Positions 31,213 to 39,363 of a stretch of 64,000 nucleotides of DNA are shown here, in pieces; positions within the stretch are counted from its first letter, which is position 1; every line of letters begins with the position of its first letter. Origin of the DNA: Caldilinea sp. CFX5 (lineage in GTDB: Bacteria; Chloroflexota; Anaerolineae; Caldilineales; Caldilineaceae). A program made the translations under genes and the position numbers. Location of the stretch: positions 73,720 through 137,719 of the forward strand of contig QWII01000047.1 of NCBI GenBank assembly GCA_021405325.1, in the 5' to 3' direction. Under the pieces are notes generated by a model, which saw only the letters and a program-made list of their open reading frames with translations, did not search any database and was not told where the DNA came from.

Positions 31213-31938
31213 TTAGCTAATAAATAGGCGTGTTGTGAGCGTAGGATGACCCATACTGGCCAGGTCGAGCATGGGCGTCAAGAGGGTGAGGTGGTCGAGC
31301 ATGGCGGCTGGCTCGACCACGGACACACTGCTTGGTACGCACTTCAGACTAGCGGACGCTACGGCAACCATCGGCGCTTTCAATTCCCACAGAATTTCAG
31401 TGGCGCGACTCTGGCCGATGGGCAACAAGCGCAGGCAGGCAGAACTTAAGCCCATCATACTTTGTTGCAAATAGGCCAGTACAGTTTCATCTTCTCCCAG
31501 ATGTAAGGCGCCGCCCACCAGGCCAAAAGCTGTGCAGTAGTGAATGTCAACGGCGGACTGGTGGGCTGCCGCCAATGCCTGCTGCAGACAAGGGCTTGCC
31601 GCCAAATGGGCAACGGTTTGCAAGAAGCGGCGCCCGAGGGTGGCGCTGGCCTCCCGACTTTCCCGCGCAGGCTTGAGTGCGCCAACACATTCGTTCAGTT
31701 GCAGCCATGCCGCCACGGCAACAGTGGCATCCGCCGCCACACAGCGATAGGCAAGCCGGTTAAAGATCGCTTCGGTCCGGCCCGTCTCTTGCAACAGATC
31801 GTGCAAAAAGCCGCCCAATGTTGGCGCTGTTAGGACGCCCTGCGCCGTCAACGTTTCTAAGCCAAACGAATGAGCGGTTGCGCCAATGGGGAAGGCGCTA
31901 TCGGCTAAATGTAGCAAGCGTAGGATTGGCAGCGACAT
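31213..31938 (-). CDS. ureF: Urease accessory protein UreF
   Basis: The all-helical GTPase-activating partner of UreG. Diagnostic segments: LLHLADSAFPIGATAHSFGLE at the N-terminus, QETGRTEAIFNRLAY, a YCTAFGLVGGAL stretch and the SSACLRLLPIGQ C-terminal region. 241 residues. As the most upstream gene it probably marks the start of the urease transcription unit; the upstream 450 bp contains the only candidate promoter DNA. Confidence 0.93.
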   Translation of the reverse strand: MSLPILRLLHLADSAFPIGATAHSFGLETLTAQGVLTAPTLGGFLHDLLQETGRTEAIFNRLAYRCVAADATVAVAAWLQLNECVGALKPARESREASATLGRRFLQTVAHLAASPCLQQALAAAHQSAVDIHYCTAFGLVGGALHLGEDETVLAYLQQSMMGLSSACLRLLPIGQSRATEILWELKAPMVAVASASLKCVPSSVSVVEPAAMLDHLTLLTPMLDLASMGHPTLTTRLFIS

Positions 31939-32392
31939 AGACGATTACACTTCCAGGTTACTGATGCGTTGGCAACGGGTAAGCAATTCAGCCTTTCATT
32001 GTATAGTACAACCGATCCGTCGCCTATGCCAAAGGTGTCTAAAAGAACAGAAACGCTATTATGCAACTTGTATATTGCCGTTTTGAAAGAGGTATCACCT
32101 TTGGTCAAACGCGAATAAGCTACGGTCTTGCCATCGACCGTAGCTTATTCACAAAGAAGTCTATCAAGAAGAACCAAAGGAGGAACCAGTCGGCGATATT
32201 GCGCTCCCCAACTCAACATCGCTTGTTGTCAGTATAGCAGGTGGCGGGGGGCGTTGTCATTCAGCAAGATGCACAATGTTGATTGGTAGAATTTGTGAAA
32301 GTTGTAACAAGAGGATCGTGGAACAAGCAAGGGATCGACTTGTACAAACCGTTCGTCTATACCGACCAATCGCGGTTGTACACGCGTAGCCG
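31939..32392. other. Intergenic region ureF-moeA
   Basis: It holds the perfect 15-bp inverted repeat at 32113-32150 and a plus-strand frame (32144-32389) without a usable start; no gene is supported. ACTATACA near 31999-32010 on the minus strand could be part of a urease-operon promoter, weakly. Confidence 0.45.
32113..32150. repeat. Inverted repeat, 15-bp perfect arms
   Basis: Arms GAATAAGCTACGGTC (32113-32127) and its complement (32136-32150) with an 8-nt loop. Confidence 0.93.
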
Positions 32393-33622
32393 CTACTCCA
32401 GCATAACCGTCACCCACGCACCAGCGGCAAGGCCATTGCTGTCTAATGGCACCTTGATAGTTCCTTCCGCATTGACCAAAGTATAGATCAGGTTCGACTT
32501 ACCCAAGACCGGCACAGCCCATAGCCCGTCGCTTCGCTGTTCCAACCGCACTTGGATATAATCTTCCCGTCCGGTTGTCGAGGCAATGTTGCGCGCAAGA
32601 CGCGCCTGTACCTGGGTCTGCGGCAGCGGGTTGGCCCCCAACAAGGCGCGAATCGTCGGCGTGACAAAAAGCTCAAAGATGACCATTGCCGACACCGGGT
32701 TGCCCGGCAGACCAAAGACCGGCTTGCCGTCACAAACCGCCAGAATGGTCGGCTTGCCCGGTCGCACACTGACGCCATGTACCAGCACACCGGGGCGCCC
32801 TAGCCCATCGATCACCTCAACGCTCATATCGCGATAGCTGACCGAACTGCCGGCGGAGAGAACGACAATGTCGGCTTCAGCATGAGCGCGGCGGGCAGCG
32901 TCTTCGAGCGCAATGCGTTCATCGGGGATAATACCAGAGCGCAGCGGTTGGCCCCCGGCCTGCGTTACCAACGCCGCCAGGGAATAGGAGTTAATGTCAC
33001 GAATCTGTCCTGGCGCTGGGGTTTGTGTCGGCGGCACGACTTCGTCGCCGGTGGAAAGGATGGCGACACGGGGCGGCGATGCAACCATGACTTCGGTAAT
33101 GCCCAACGCCAACAGGCCGCCAATATCCTGTGGCCGCAATTGACGACCAGCGCTGAGCACCGTGTTCCCGCGCCGGATGTCTTCGCCCACCTGCACAACA
33201 TTCTCACCCTCGGCAACGGGTTTCATCACTTCAATGCTCGCCGCATCGACCCGTTGAGTGTTCTCGACCATGACGACCGCGTTTGCACCCGCCGGGATCA
33301 TCCCGCCGGTATGCACGAGCGCCGCTTCGCCAACACCCAGTTGCAAATTACTGGCCTGCCCCATCGGCACTTCGCCGGCAACCGCCAGAAAGGCGGGCAA
33401 GGTTGGTGTCGCGCCATAGGTGTCGGCGGCGTTGACGGCATAGCCATCCACCGTCGAACGGGCAAAATCGGGCAGATCCTGGGGCGAAAGCAGCGTTTCC
33501 GCCAAGACCCGATCCAGTGCATCGGCGGTGGCGATGCGTTCGGTGCGCACCGTTGGTTGGAAATGTTGTAAAAAAAGCTGCCAGGCATCCGGCGGCGTGC
33601 GGACAGTGAAAAGTTCAGTCAT
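32393..33622 (-). CDS. moeA: Molybdopterin molybdotransferase
   Basis: Inserts molybdate into adenylylated molybdopterin. Visible motifs: LPDFARSTVDGYAV (domain I/III junction), HTGGMIPAGANAVV, ILSTGDEV, the molybdopterin-binding block VVLSAGSSVSYRDM, VSVRPGKPT and VFGLPGNPVSA. The length from 33622 is 409 residues, normal; longer starts run into intergenic repeat sequence. The ribosome-binding site is weak. It is divergent from the TIGR04076 gene and no other moa/moe genes are nearby. Confidence 0.94.
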   Translation of the reverse strand: MTELFTVRTPPDAWQLFLQHFQPTVRTERIATADALDRVLAETLLSPQDLPDFARSTVDGYAVNAADTYGATPTLPAFLAVAGEVPMGQASNLQLGVGEAALVHTGGMIPAGANAVVMVENTQRVDAASIEVMKPVAEGENVVQVGEDIRRGNTVLSAGRQLRPQDIGGLLALGITEVMVASPPRVAILSTGDEVVPPTQTPAPGQIRDINSYSLAALVTQAGGQPLRSGIIPDERIALEDAARRAHAEADIVVLSAGSSVSYRDMSVEVIDGLGRPGVLVHGVSVRPGKPTILAVCDGKPVFGLPGNPVSAMVIFELFVTPTIRALLGANPLPQTQVQARLARNIASTTGREDYIQVRLEQRSDGLWAVPVLGKSNLIYTLVNAEGTIKVPLDSNGLAAGAWVTVMLE

Positions 33623-33770
33623 GGCTTTGCTTACTCGGTAATTAGATGATTCCTCAAACAGATGACCACTTGCATCATCAGCGCACTGCGCCCATAATAT
33701 GGTTGCATTGATACAATTTGCGAGCATTGCTCCACGCAACACGCAGCACGCAATACGAATGGACAATACC

Positions 33771-34118
33771 ATGAACGCCGATCAATTTCAACTTTATGAT
33801 CTGACCGTTGTCGTCGAAGCTATCGAAGGTCACTGCACCTGCACCATGAGCGTCGGCGACAGCTTCCATTTGCGCGGCGGCAAGCTCTCCTTGCCCGCCG
33901 GCGCTGATTTTTGCCTCTATGCCCTCCAGGCAGTTATTCCGTTACTGCCGGCCAAGCAACGGCTCAATCACCCCGCCGACTGGATGGAGACCGATAGTCG
34001 CGCCGTCTGTCCTGATCCGGCCTGCCGGTTGATCATGCGCATTGACCGCACTGGGTTGCGCACGTTGCGTCATGATGATGTGAGTCCGATTCCGTGGGAA
34101 GAAGTGAAGGGAAGCTAG
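33771..34118 (+). CDS. TIGR04076 family protein
   Basis: A 115-residue protein matching the TIGR04076 pattern: VEAIEGHCTCTMSVGDSFHL near the N-terminus (family G-x-C...GD), FCLYALQAVIPLL in the middle, and a late CPDPACRLIMRIDR with Cys-Pro-Asp-Pro. The conserved cysteines hint at metal or disulfide chemistry, but the function of the family is unknown. The start at 33771 fits family length; an ATG four codons upstream is equally possible. Remnants of CACGCAGCACG-type repeat units lie just upstream. Confidence 0.78.
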   Translation: MNADQFQLYDLTVVVEAIEGHCTCTMSVGDSFHLRGGKLSLPAGADFCLYALQAVIPLLPAKQRLNHPADWMETDSRAVCPDPACRLIMRIDRTGLRTLRHDDVSPIPWEEVKGS

Positions 34119-34218
34119 TCATTCCTTGCGTTACTTGCCGAACATCCGGTCTATTGGTATCATAAACGCCACGCGTAAGTATACTGATAGTAGTCAAACG
34201 TGATCGGAGGCTTCCTCC

Positions 34219-35388
34219 ATGTTAAACCAAATTCTTGCCATTACTGACACCACGGCCCGTTACTGGCAACCTTTCGCTGTCACCTCGCCGGGGGGCATCC
34301 CCTTTTCCGGCTATCTCTGTCGCCAGGAGAGTGAGAAGCTGGGCCTGTTGGCGATTACCGAACTGGCCGGTCAACCGCGCCTGGAATTTGTCTATGCCAT
34401 GCCCAAGATTCACTACCCCTACATCAAAGATCGCGAGGGGCGACCGCAGGTGACGATTTCAGTGCCGCAAAACATTGTCGATGCCCGCTTTACCAAAAAG
34501 CTCGACGGCACGGCGATCATCTTCTACCCGCTCACCGACACCAATGGCGAAATTCTGGAAATTCTGCCGCGCACCCGCCTACTGCCCATCCTGGCCCAAA
34601 GCCGTTGGGGCGACTGGAACAAGTTACTCAATGAGGCGCTACCCGACCGTAGTCAGGTGGAACTGGCAATTCGCACCCAACGCGTGGTGTTGGTCTTTGA
34701 ACTGTGGGGCTATCGCAACCCGCACATGATCACCTACGAGACGCCGCTGGCCTTGACGCTACACACCGCCATTCGCCACAAAAAGCCGATGAGTTTCCGC
34801 CTGCTGAGTGATCTGGCCCAGCGACATGGCTTCACCGTGATCGACACCGTTCTCTCCGCTAAGCCCGATGCCGCCGGTCTGGCCGAAGCCTATCGCCGGT
34901 TGCAGGCCGAAATGGAGGCGCGCAATCAAACCGCCGGTGAAGGAAAGTTTTTAGAAGAAGGCGCAATCCTGGTTCTTTCGACCGCCGAAACCGCCACCTA
35001 CTACAAATGCAAACCGCCAACCATTGAGGAAATTCACTGGGCGCAAGGAGCCGGCATTGGGCGCACCAACATTGACCATACACTCTTCAAAATGTTGGAA
35101 AATGGCTATGATTTCGTAACCGGTTCAGTCGAGGACTTGAAGAGTGAACTACTAAGCGATTTCGAGCCGACCGAGATCGAAATCGCCGACGAGTTGATCC
35201 AGCGCGTCTACACCGAATTCATCCTGGAACAACAGCAACGTGCCTGGCTACGCCAACTGGTCGATAGTTCGGGGCTGGATGTGCATGATCTCCCCAACCT
35301 CATGCGCTACCTGTCGCAACACTACCCCAAGCGCCAGATGAGTTGGGTTTATGGGACGGTCAAATCGCTGTATGGTGGCGGGTTGTAG
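34219..35388 (+). CDS. Probable ATP-dependent RNA ligase (nucleotidyltransferase fold)
   Basis: The nucleotidyltransferase motifs of T4 Rnl1-type ligases can be read in order: motif I Lys94-Leu-Asp-Gly in FTKKLDGTAIIF, an Arg-rich strand LPRTRLLP, motif III VFELWGYRNP (residues ~159-168), motif IV EEGAILVL (Glu247-Gly248) and motif V YYKCKP (Lys263, Lys265). A helical C-terminal domain of ~110 residues follows, as in Rnl1-type enzymes. Adenylation of Lys94 and sealing of RNA ends, for repair or tRNA maintenance, is the predicted role. GGAGG lies close upstream of the ATG. There is no neighbouring kinase, phosphatase or anticodon nuclease, so it is a solitary repair gene in this window. 389 residues. 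Confidence 0.72.
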   Translation: MLNQILAITDTTARYWQPFAVTSPGGIPFSGYLCRQESEKLGLLAITELAGQPRLEFVYAMPKIHYPYIKDREGRPQVTISVPQNIVDARFTKKLDGTAIIFYPLTDTNGEILEILPRTRLLPILAQSRWGDWNKLLNEALPDRSQVELAIRTQRVVLVFELWGYRNPHMITYETPLALTLHTAIRHKKPMSFRLLSDLAQRHGFTVIDTVLSAKPDAAGLAEAYRRLQAEMEARNQTAGEGKFLEEGAILVLSTAETATYYKCKPPTIEEIHWAQGAGIGRTNIDHTLFKMLENGYDFVTGSVEDLKSELLSDFEPTEIEIADELIQRVYTEFILEQQQRAWLRQLVDSSGLDVHDLPNLMRYLSQHYPKRQMSWVYGTVKSLYGGGL

Positions 35389-35394
35389 TCGCAA

Positions 35395-35476
35395 CCAGAA
35401 CAACGGATTCAAGAAAGTAACGGATTTGTCTCAGCGAGGGGTAAAATCCGTTACTTTCTTGAATCCGTTGTTCTGG
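35395..35476. repeat. Inverted repeat, 33-bp perfect arms
   Basis: Arms 35395-35427 and 35444-35476 are perfect reverse complements around a 16-nt loop, the longest perfect palindrome in the window. It starts within ten bases of the RNA-ligase stop codon. Confidence 0.96.
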
Positions 35477-35488
35477 TGTGGTGACATT

Positions 35489-35521
35489 AAAAAAGGTGAG
35501 CAACCATTGCTCACCTTTTTT
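35489..35521. terminator. Bidirectional rho-independent terminator
   Basis: GGTGAGCAA (35495-35503) pairs with TTGCTCACC (35507-35515), flanked by A6 and T6. It serves the convergent RNA-ligase and sigma/anti-sigma operons. Confidence 0.9.
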
Positions 35522-35524
35522 CTT

Positions 35525-35986
35525 CTACTGTACTTGCAGTTCACGTCGTTTCATCAGGTAAACTGTGAGGCTAATCGTACAGGCCACCAACAGCACTACC
35601 AGCGAGATCATACTCCAGGGCATTTGGGCTTCCGGCGTTTCGACCCGTGTTCCCAGCACCCGTTGGGCGTGGTGTTGCTTGTGGGTCAATTCCAGCGCTT
35701 TTTGCAGATCCTGGCGGAATTGGGGCGTCGGCTGGGCGCGGGGAACCGCTTGATCGACTTCTTCGGCCAATTCGGTCAGGGAAGCCAAGCCCGGCGCTAG
35801 GGACGTTAAGGCTTTATTGAGATCACCTTCGACATGCACCGTTAACCGTGGCGCATCGATCCGGTTGGTAAAATGGCTATCCAGCACATCCTCGGCCTTG
35901 ACAGTGCGACCATTGCCCAAGTCAACCGGTGCAACCGGTGTATCGGGCTGGTCACTCCATTGTAAAAAGCCCCAGAAATGAATCAT
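35525..35986 (-). CDS. Putative membrane anti-sigma factor
   Basis: A 153-residue protein with a soluble N-terminus and one C-terminal membrane helix (PWSMISLVVLLVACTISLTV, about 120-142) followed by a basic tail. The juxtamembrane helix PTPQFRQDLQKALEL resembles the segment after the anti-sigma domain in many ECF anti-sigma factors. Its start overlaps the sigma gene stop (TAATG), the usual coupling of such pairs. There is no HxxxCxxC zinc motif. The sensory C-terminal part is almost absent, so how it would sense a signal is unclear. Confidence 0.6.
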   Translation of the reverse strand: MIHFWGFLQWSDQPDTPVAPVDLGNGRTVKAEDVLDSHFTNRIDAPRLTVHVEGDLNKALTSLAPGLASLTELAEEVDQAVPRAQPTPQFRQDLQKALELTHKQHHAQRVLGTRVETPEAQMPWSMISLVVLLVACTISLTVYLMKRRELQVQ

Positions 35987-36714
35987 TATGCCTCTTCCTT
36001 AACAGCCGACTCTTCTTCTTCCGGCGTTCCCCAACCGGTGGTCTCTAATTCCTTACGCAGCGTAGCCAGCGTGCGGAAATAGAGCGATTTGATGGCGCTC
36101 TCGCTCTTTTGCAAGAGTTCGCCAATTTCGAGATTGGAGAGCCGACTGCCAAACTTATAGAGTAACAAATTCCGCCGCTCTTCCGGCAAGCGATCAATGG
36201 CGTCCCAGAGGGCGGCGTGATTTTCTTCGCGCTCGATCTGCTCCTCCGGCGTGTCCCCTTCTTTGCTGTGCGACCACAATTTGTCCAACGACAAAAAGCG
36301 CCGCCGCCCGCGATCGCGATGCCAGTTAGCGACCAGATTGTGGGCAATGCGAAAGAGCCAGGCCGAGAAGGGCAAGCCGCGATCCTCATAGGTGTGCAGC
36401 TTGTCGAGCGCCCGGTAGAAGGTGCGCGCCGTCAGATCCTCGGTGTCTTGCGCGTTGCCCACGCGGTGGTAGATGTAAGCATAAACACGGTCGATATACC
36501 GCTCATATAAGATGCCAAAGGCCGCCGGGTCGGCTTTGGCTCGCTCGACCAAAGCCGCCTCCTCCTGGGCAGTTGACAACGCCTTTTCGGCGGCCGGCCT
36601 GTCTACGGTGGTGGATTGCGGTGCGTTTGGCTGGCGACCAGCTTTGGCGGGGGTTGCCGGGAAGTCAGTCGGTATTGGCTCTGGCGGTTGTGACCGGAAA
36701 ATTTCTGTGAACAT
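35986..36714 (-). CDS. ECF-type RNA polymerase sigma factor
   Basis: A group 4 sigma factor. Region 2 (about residues 70-135): FGILYERYIDRVYAYIYHRV, DTEDLTARTFYRAL and LPFSAWLFRIAHNLVANWHRD. Region 4 (about 175-230): RLPEERRNLLLYKFGSRLSNLEIGELLQKSESAIKSLYFR. A disordered Pro/Ala leader of ~50 residues precedes region 2. It starts 4 bp after the last oligopeptide-ABC gene, so sigma expression is tied to that operon. The target promoters are unknown. Confidence 0.93.
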   Translation of the reverse strand: MFTEIFRSQPPEPIPTDFPATPAKAGRQPNAPQSTTVDRPAAEKALSTAQEEAALVERAKADPAAFGILYERYIDRVYAYIYHRVGNAQDTEDLTARTFYRALDKLHTYEDRGLPFSAWLFRIAHNLVANWHRDRGRRRFLSLDKLWSHSKEGDTPEEQIEREENHAALWDAIDRLPEERRNLLLYKFGSRLSNLEIGELLQKSESAIKSLYFRTLATLRKELETTGWGTPEEEESAVKEEA

Positions 36715-36718
36715 AACC

Positions 36719-37711
36719 TTATTTGAATAATTGCCCTAAGTTTTCACCCGGTAGCGTTGATTTATCTTCATAGAGAAAACAGGAAGCAACTTGTTTATCA
36801 CCTAGTTGGAAGAGCGGCGGCACCGTCTGCCGGCACTTTTCCATAACATGGGGGCAACGGGAGGCAAATTTGCAGCCTTTGCCCACCTTGGCTGTCTCGG
36901 CATCGGTCGTGCCGATCTCCTGCTGGCCCCACTGCCGGTTGAGATCGGGCCAGGGAATCGAGTCGATCAGCAACTGGGTGTACGGGTGTTGCGGGTTGGC
37001 AATCACCGACTCCACATCGCCCGCCTCCATGACCGAACCTTTATATAACACAATGATATGATCACAGACATGGTAGGCCGTTGTCAAATCATGCGTGATG
37101 TAGAGGGTTGTAATATGATACTCCTCTTTCATCTTACGCAAGCTTTCCAGAATGGTTGCGCGCAAGGAGGCGTCTACCATCGAAACCGGTTCGTCAGCCA
37201 TCAGCAATTGCGGTCGGAAGAGCAACGCCCGCGCCACCACCAACCGTTGGCGCTGACCGCCGCTCAGTTGATGGGGAAAACGTCCCAATGTCTCTTCCGG
37301 GCGCAAACCAACACTGACCAGCGCTTCTTCGATCTTCTGGCGCGCTTCGGCGTTTGACTTTGCCAGTTTGAAGTTCTTGATACCGACTTCAAAGATGTGA
37401 TCGACCCGGTAGAAGGGGTTGTAGACGGCAAAGGGATCTTGGAAGACCGCCTGCACCTCTTTGCGAAAGTTGGTCTGTTCCTGCCCACTCATGGCGCTAA
37501 GCCGTTTACCTTTGTACAAAACTTCACCCTTGGACGGATCTAAAAAGCCCAACGCCATCATGCCCAAGGTGGTCTTGCCGCTACCGCTCTCGCCGGCCAC
37601 CGCAATAATGCTGGGGGCGTCGTCGTCGATATAAAAGGAGACATTATCGAGCGCCACCGTGCCGGTCTTATAGACTTTGGTAGCATTTTTGAGTTCAAGT
37701 AAATGGCTCAT
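36719..37711 (-). CDS. Oligopeptide/dipeptide ABC transporter ATPase, OppF type
   Basis: Walker A GESGSGKTT, signature LSGGQRQRLVVARALL, Walker B LLMADEPVSMVD and the C-terminal oligopeptide-transporter extension with a Cys-rich site (CKFASRCPHVMEKC). The 330 residues from 37711 are standard; the start overlaps the OppD stop as ATGA. Powers uptake of peptides or another solute with the upstream ATPase, two permeases and binding protein. Confidence 0.92.
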   Translation of the reverse strand: MSHLLELKNATKVYKTGTVALDNVSFYIDDDAPSIIAVAGESGSGKTTLGMMALGFLDPSKGEVLYKGKRLSAMSGQEQTNFRKEVQAVFQDPFAVYNPFYRVDHIFEVGIKNFKLAKSNAEARQKIEEALVSVGLRPEETLGRFPHQLSGGQRQRLVVARALLFRPQLLMADEPVSMVDASLRATILESLRKMKEEYHITTLYITHDLTTAYHVCDHIIVLYKGSVMEAGDVESVIANPQHPYTQLLIDSIPWPDLNRQWGQQEIGTTDAETAKVGKGCKFASRCPHVMEKCRQTVPPLFQLGDKQVASCFLYEDKSTLPGENLGQLFK

Positions 37712-38685
37712 TGTTTGGCCACTCCATCTTCCATTAAGTGACAAGCCGCCCAATGCCCCTGTTTGTACTCCCGGTAGACCGGCTCTTTCGTTCGACAAAC
37801 GTCCATCACTTTGGGACACCTTGTATTAAACACACAACCCGGCGGCAAGTCGCGCAGCAGGGGCGTAATCCCCGGAATGCCTTTGAAGACGCCGCGTTTG
37901 CCGATGGTCGGCAGGCTGTCGATCAACATTTGGGTGTACGGGTGGAACGCATCGGTGTAGATGTTGCGAATCGACCCCAGTTCGACCAAACTGCCAGCAT
38001 ACATGACAGCCATGCGATGGGCAAATTGGGCCATCAAGCCCATGTCATGGCCGATCAGAATGACGGCGCTGCCCAACTGCTCCTGCAAGCGACCAATGGT
38101 CTGCATCACCTGGCGTTGTGTCACTACATCGAGTGCGCTGGTCGGCTCGTCGGCGATAATTACTTTGGGGTGCATGGCGACGCTGATGGCGATACAGGCG
38201 CGCTGTTTCATGCCGCCGCTCAACTCATGCGGATACATGCGCCCAACCTTGCGGTCCAGTTCCACCAGTTCCAGCGCTTCCTGCGCTCGCTCTTCCAACA
38301 TTGAGCGGGATAGATTAAGATTGTGGTCGATCATGCCGTCGATGATCTGGTCTTTGATGCGCATGACCGGATTAAGTGAGTTCATCGCGCCTTGGGGCAC
38401 CATCGAAATCTCTTTGCCCCGCACCTGGCGCATCTCTTCTTCGGAGAGTTTGGTCAAATCCGTATTCTCCAGAAGGATCTGCCCATTGGCGATCCGCCCC
38501 GGCGCCTTGATCATGCGCAACAGCGCCAGCGCCATCGTCGATTTTCCCGAACCTGATTCTCCAACCAACCCTAAGCGTTCACCGGGTTTGAGAGCAAAGT
38601 TAACTTTGTTATTGGCGTAGACCGTGCCGGCGTCCGTATAATATTGGACGTCGAGGTCTTTGATACGTAAGACGTAATCACTCAT
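37708..38685 (-). CDS. Oligopeptide/dipeptide ABC transporter ATPase, OppD type
   Basis: Walker A GESGSGKST, signature LSGGMKQRACIAI, Walker B VIIADEPTSALD and the C-terminal extension with CVFNTRCPKVMDVC. 325 residues. It is separated from the permease genes by the toxin-antitoxin pair at 38768-39306. Coupled to the OppF-type gene by a 4-bp overlap. Confidence 0.93.
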   Translation of the reverse strand: MSDYVLRIKDLDVQYYTDAGTVYANNKVNFALKPGERLGLVGESGSGKSTMALALLRMIKAPGRIANGQILLENTDLTKLSEEEMRQVRGKEISMVPQGAMNSLNPVMRIKDQIIDGMIDHNLNLSRSMLEERAQEALELVELDRKVGRMYPHELSGGMKQRACIAISVAMHPKVIIADEPTSALDVVTQRQVMQTIGRLQEQLGSAVILIGHDMGLMAQFAHRMAVMYAGSLVELGSIRNIYTDAFHPYTQMLIDSLPTIGKRGVFKGIPGITPLLRDLPPGCVFNTRCPKVMDVCRTKEPVYREYKQGHWAACHLMEDGVAKQ

Positions 38686-38767
38686 GAAAATCGTACGTCC
38701 TTATTGTAAAAGCAGTTATTAACATATTGGTTAAATAGAAGAGCAAACAAAGACGAGGTTTGAAGGA

Positions 38768-39010
38768 TTAAGCCGGCAAATCCTCAATCCGTGTAAGTTG
38801 ACCAGCCTTCGCTTGCACACGCGCCTCGGCAATCCGCTGTTTGAAACGTGGGTCTTGTAACAAACGGTATTCAAACCACTCGTCATCGTCAGCAAAGCCA
38901 ATCAAAACAGCAACGGGTCTGCCGGCGTCGGTGATAACAACCTGCTGTTTTGTTGCTTCGTTTACAAAAAATGCCAACCGATCCTCCGCTTCTTCCAGCG
39001 GGATAGTCAT
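38768..39010 (-). CDS. Phd/YefM-type antitoxin
   Basis: An 80-residue protein starting MTIPLEEAEDRLAFF, with VVITDAGRPVAVLI, the typical Phd fold (E-A-xx-xL...G-xPVAVL). The start at 39010 overlaps the toxin stop (TGATG), so the pair is translationally coupled in the less common toxin-first order. A longer start at 39043 is possible but would overlap the toxin by 34 bp. Confidence 0.85.
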   Translation of the reverse strand: MTIPLEEAEDRLAFFVNEATKQQVVITDAGRPVAVLIGFADDDEWFEYRLLQDPRFKQRIAEARVQAKAGQLTRIEDLPA

Positions 39011-39306
39011 CAGATCGTTGGTCTCCCAAACGTTGTTAGCCATTCTTCTGCCTCATCTTTGAACACTACAGCCAGAATCTGGACAACAGTCCCTTCGACC
39101 TGGTAGAACACGCGCAATTCATCAACACGCAAGCGATATTCCGGCCATTCAATACCTTTCAACCGCTTAATACGGCTTTTGCTCTCACGGCGCGGCTCAT
39201 GGCGTAGATGGGTTTCAATGGCTTGTTTCACCATTGCTCGCCAACGTGCGGTAAGACCAACATAATCCTGTAAGGCATGGTCAGTAAATTGGATCTCATA
39301 CCGCAT
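39010..39306 (-). CDS. RelE/ParE-superfamily toxin
   Basis: A 98-residue protein: YEIQFTDHALQDYVGL at the N-terminus, a basic middle (RRESKSRIKRLKG) and YRLRVDELRVFYQVEG, the conserved beta strands with RelE-type Arg/Tyr residues. Predicted mRNA interferase or gyrase poison. It lies in front of its antitoxin, inside an ABC transporter operon. Confidence 0.87.
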   Translation of the reverse strand: MRYEIQFTDHALQDYVGLTARWRAMVKQAIETHLRHEPRRESKSRIKRLKGIEWPEYRLRVDELRVFYQVEGTVVQILAVVFKDEAEEWLTTFGRPTI

Positions 39307-39363
39307 AGAATTAAGTATATCACATTCTGTAGTGTTCTGAAAGCCTTTGTTTAGAATAGCATG

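Noticed and set aside
31905..32108. 67-codon minus-strand frame upstream of ureF
   Set aside because: Overlaps the ureF start region and has no ribosome-binding site or similarity.
33622..33772. 50-residue N-terminal extension of MoeA
   Set aside because: Not family-like, contains repeat-unit sequence, and the ATG at 33622 gives the standard MoeA N-terminus.
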